Assembly (NCBI RefSeq): GCF_000968685.2
Contig: NZ_LAKD02000070.1
Coordinates: forward strand, 1-64,000
Direction of reading: 5' to 3'
Source of the DNA: Streptomyces antioxidans
GTDB lineage: Bacteria > Actinomycetota > Actinomycetes > Streptomycetales > Streptomycetaceae
DNA: 64,000 nt
Program-made: the position numbers and the translations under genes
Part shown: positions 62,080 to 64,000 of the stretch, piece by piece
How the letters are laid out: each line of letters begins with the position of its first letter
Numbering within the stretch: the stretch's first letter is position 1
Notes under the pieces: generated by a model
Database searches by the model: none
What the model was told of the DNA's origin: nothing
The model's input: the letters and a program-made list of their open reading frames with translations, nothing else

Positions 62080-62970
62080 ATGAGGATGCACAACGCCGAC
62101 GAGACCTGCGGCATCGCCCAGGCCGCCGTGGTCCTGGGGGACTGGTGGAACGTGCTGGTGCTGCGCGAGATCGCCCGCGGACATGTCCGTTTCGACGCGC
62201 TGGCCGCCGAGATCGGGCTGTCCCGCAACGTCCTCACCGAGCGGCTCGGCCGGCTCGTCGCCCGTGGGGTGCTGCGCCGCAGCCTCTACCAGCGACGCCC
62301 GGTGCGCTATGAGTACCTGCTCACCGACGCCGGGGCCGCGTTGCTGCCGCTGCTGGTCGCGATGCAGGACTGGGGCGACCGGTGGGTGCTCGGTGACGGC
62401 GGCCTCACCGCCACCGCGTCCGACGACGGAGCCGAACACGCGCGCGTACACGCCCTGGCAGGCAATCGCCTCCCCGACGACCTGCGCCTGCCCGGGACAC
62501 CGGGCCCCGATCTGCCCCTGGTCTCACCGGACGCCGCTGCGACCGTGCTGTTCACCTACCCCGGCACGGGGGTCGACTGGGGCGAGCCGCCGATTCCCGG
62601 GGCCCGTGGCTGCACCCTGGAGCACCGGCTCTTCCGTGACGCCTGGCCCGGCTTCCGGCGGGCGAACGTGGACGTACGAGGGGTCAGCACCCAACTCGTC
62701 GCCGAACAGCGGCGGTTCGCCGATGCCGAGGACGTCCCCTTCCCGCTCCTCTCCGACACGGCCCACCAGCTGGCGGCGGCCCTGCGGCTGCCGACGTTCC
62801 GCGGCGCGGGCCGACTGCGCCACAAACGCCTGATCCTGATCGTGGACGCCGAACGGACCGTGCGGCACACGCTGTTCCCGGTCGTCGACCTACCCGGCGC
62901 GGTGGACGAGAGCCTGCGTCTGGCCACGGAGTGCGCCCGCAACACCTGGTTCCCCGCCCGCAACGCCTGA
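62080..62970 (+). CDS. HxlR-type regulator fused to a peroxiredoxin-like domain
   Basis: Protein of 296 aa. Residues 1-105 are an HxlR/DUF24 winged helix (CGIAQAAVVLGDWWNVLVLREIARG... LTERLGRLVARGVLRR) with the N-terminal Cys10 that senses oxidants in several family members. Residues about 140-290 resemble AhpC/BCP peroxiredoxins (TVLFTYPGTG, GARGCTLEHRLFRD with Cys178 at the peroxidatic position, GVST, FPLLSDTAHQLAAALRL, LILIVDAERTVRH). It may act as a redox-controlled repressor of itself and of the divergent enolase. The fusion is one continuous frame with no stop between the parts. Confidence 0.8.
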   Translation: MRMHNADETCGIAQAAVVLGDWWNVLVLREIARGHVRFDALAAEIGLSRNVLTERLGRLVARGVLRRSLYQRRPVRYEYLLTDAGAALLPLLVAMQDWGDRWVLGDGGLTATASDDGAEHARVHALAGNRLPDDLRLPGTPGPDLPLVSPDAAATVLFTYPGTGVDWGEPPIPGARGCTLEHRLFRDAWPGFRRANVDVRGVSTQLVAEQRRFADAEDVPFPLLSDTAHQLAAALRLPTFRGAGRLRHKRLILIVDAERTVRHTLFPVVDLPGAVDESLRLATECARNTWFPARNA

Positions 62971-63010
62971 TTCCCCGCCCGCCCATCCCTGTTGAAGGAG
63001 ACTCCGCCCC

Positions 63011-63943
63011 ATGACCGACCGGCCGGTGCACCACCTCTTCTCCTGCGGCACCCTGCGGATCCCCGCAGTCCAGCTCGCCCGGTTCGGCCGCCTGCTCGAC
63101 GGCAGACCGGACGCCCTTGTCCCGCCGGACTCGGACGACGCCGTCGAGGGCCAGGTCTTCGCGATCAGCGATGTCGAACTGGCCGCGGCCGACACCTATG
63201 AGGCCGACGGCCACGCCCGCGTGGAGACGACCCTGCGTTCGGGAATCCGGGCGTGGGTGTATCTGGACCGCACGAGCGGCAAGCCACTGGGCGTACGGGA
63301 GTGGCTGCGCGGTCTCGAAGTGTTCGCCGGGCCGCTGTCGGACTTCGACCCGGCCGACGCCCCGGCCGAGCCGGTCGACCTGTTCCTCGGCTGGCTGCAC
63401 GAGGCCGTCGCGGCCGGAGTGCCCGACGCCCACGCCATGACCCTCTCGACGGTCGGAGAGGACGGCCACCCGGACGCCCGCGTGCTCATCCTCAAGAACG
63501 TGGACCACGACGGCTGGCAGTTCGCCGTGCACGCGGGCAGCCCCAAGGGCCGTCAGCTGGCCGATCGGCCGAGCGCCGCCCTCACCTTCTACTGGCCGCC
63601 GCAAGGGCGACAGGTCCGCGTGCGGGGCGGTGTCGAGCCCGCACCTCCCGGGCGCAGCGCCGCCGACCTCCTGGCTCGCTCGCCCGCCGCCCGCGCCGAG
63701 GTCCTGCTGGGCCGCCAGAGCGACCCCGTGGACAGCCGCGCGGCACGCGATGACGCCTTCCGTACGGCGCTGGCCCGGATCGAGGCGGAGCCCGGTCTGG
63801 TCAGCCCCCAGTGGACGCTCTACACCCTCGTTCCCGGACAGATCGAGTTCTGGCAGGCGGACAAGGACCGCCTCCACAACCGGCTCCGCTACACGCGCCC
63901 CGACCGCCACACCGCCTGGGAGCACCACGTGCTGTGGCCGTAG
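63011..63943 (+). CDS. GGCT-like domain fused to pyridoxamine-phosphate-oxidase-like flavoprotein
   Basis: Protein of 310 aa. Residues about 96-310 are a full PNPOx-type FMN protein (HAMTLSTVGEDGHPDARVLILKNVDHDGWQF, SPKGRQLADRPSAALTFYWPPQGRQVRVRG, LGRQSDPV, C-terminal HHVLWP). Residues 1-86 look like a gamma-glutamylcyclotransferase (AIG2-like) N terminus: HHLFSCGTLRIPAVQLARFGRLLDG, then directly DDAVEGQVFAISDVELAAADTYEADGHARVE. The usual 35 or so residues between these blocks are missing, and YGTL is CGTL. So a shortened GGCT part is joined to an oxidase. GAAGGAGA stands upstream of the ATG. The oxidase part may act on PNP or on a pathway intermediate, as PhzG does. Confidence 0.8.
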   Translation: MTDRPVHHLFSCGTLRIPAVQLARFGRLLDGRPDALVPPDSDDAVEGQVFAISDVELAAADTYEADGHARVETTLRSGIRAWVYLDRTSGKPLGVREWLRGLEVFAGPLSDFDPADAPAEPVDLFLGWLHEAVAAGVPDAHAMTLSTVGEDGHPDARVLILKNVDHDGWQFAVHAGSPKGRQLADRPSAALTFYWPPQGRQVRVRGGVEPAPPGRSAADLLARSPAARAEVLLGRQSDPVDSRAARDDAFRTALARIEAEPGLVSPQWTLYTLVPGQIEFWQADKDRLHNRLRYTRPDRHTAWEHHVLWP

Positions 63944-64000
63944 CCCGCGGGCGCGGTGACGCGTGAACGGGCACGCCGCGCCCGCCGCGCAGTCGCCCGG

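Noticed and set aside
1..64000. CRISPR arrays, tRNA/rRNA genes, insertion sequences, integrases
   Set aside because: None seen on reading both strands; the repeats found are promoter modules, hairpins or short tandem duplications.

Overview
The window is about 64 kb of high-GC actinobacterial chromosome, almost certainly Streptomyces. The evidence is the codon bias, the SepH, CutRS, conservon (Cvn), DUF5998, DUF3710 and DUF4193 families, leaderless starts with a TANNNT box about 7 nt upstream, and a Streptomyces-type c-di-AMP riboswitch. No tRNA, rRNA, CRISPR array, insertion sequence or phage gene was seen.

Region 1 (0.1-44.6 kb) is housekeeping. In order: an iron-box-associated sucrase/ferredoxin-like protein, parC, a pair of M16 peptidases, a c-di-AMP riboswitch with an M23 peptidase, a GntR regulator, ptsH, a GNAT/acyl-CoA-synthetase lysine acetyltransferase, DUF5998, a phosphodiesterase, thymidine kinase, a VOC protein, a rhodanese, sepH, a serine-rich membrane protein, an aldonolactone oxidase-like flavoprotein, an MFS carrier, ferrochelatase, an inositol-phosphatase family protein, cutRS, DUF4193, DUF3093, a thioesterase, dut, DUF3710, kdpDE, an OB-fold protein, DUF3159, two TrkA/RCK proteins, a three-gene conservon without its GTPase, a KimA-type potassium importer and a TrmA-family RNA methyltransferase. 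As I recall it, the dut to trmA order (minus kdpDE and the conservon) resembles the ceoB/ceoC neighbourhood of Mycobacterium. It forms a potassium / c-di-AMP themed block.

Region 2 (about 45.0-63.9 kb) is a biosynthetic gene cluster entered through a low-GC gap at 44.64-45.0 kb. Its core (46.69-58.42 kb) reads as a benzastatin/virantmycin-type (bez) pathway. GPP is made by a prenyl synthase and methylated by a BezA-like C6-methyltransferase. 4-Aminobenzoate is made by a fused PabAB plus PabC. A UbiA-type enzyme joins the two. An AurF-type diiron N-oxygenase and an arylamine N-acetyltransferase-fold protein activate the nitrogen as the N-acetoxy compound. One of two P450s closes the indoline/tetrahydroquinoline ring, and the other P450 plus a second methyltransferase would install the methoxymethyl group. 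Seven consecutive genes (51.6-59.8 kb) are tightly packed or overlapping. A type II DAHP synthase and, further on, an extra enolase suggest local supply of PEP to the shikimate pathway.

The less expected elements lie around this core. A 104-bp intergenic module is duplicated (96/104 identical, no gaps) at both divergent promoter regions. The cluster's ispH is a decayed gene that has lost an Fe-S cysteine and the substrate motif, yet remains one open frame. There is an HxlR repressor fused to a peroxiredoxin-like domain, facing the enolase across a candidate operator. A protein joins a shortened gamma-glutamylcyclotransferase-like domain to a pyridoxamine-phosphate-oxidase domain. One P450 has lost the I-helix acidic residue. 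No halogenase, resistance gene or dedicated exporter is visible in the cluster part of the window.
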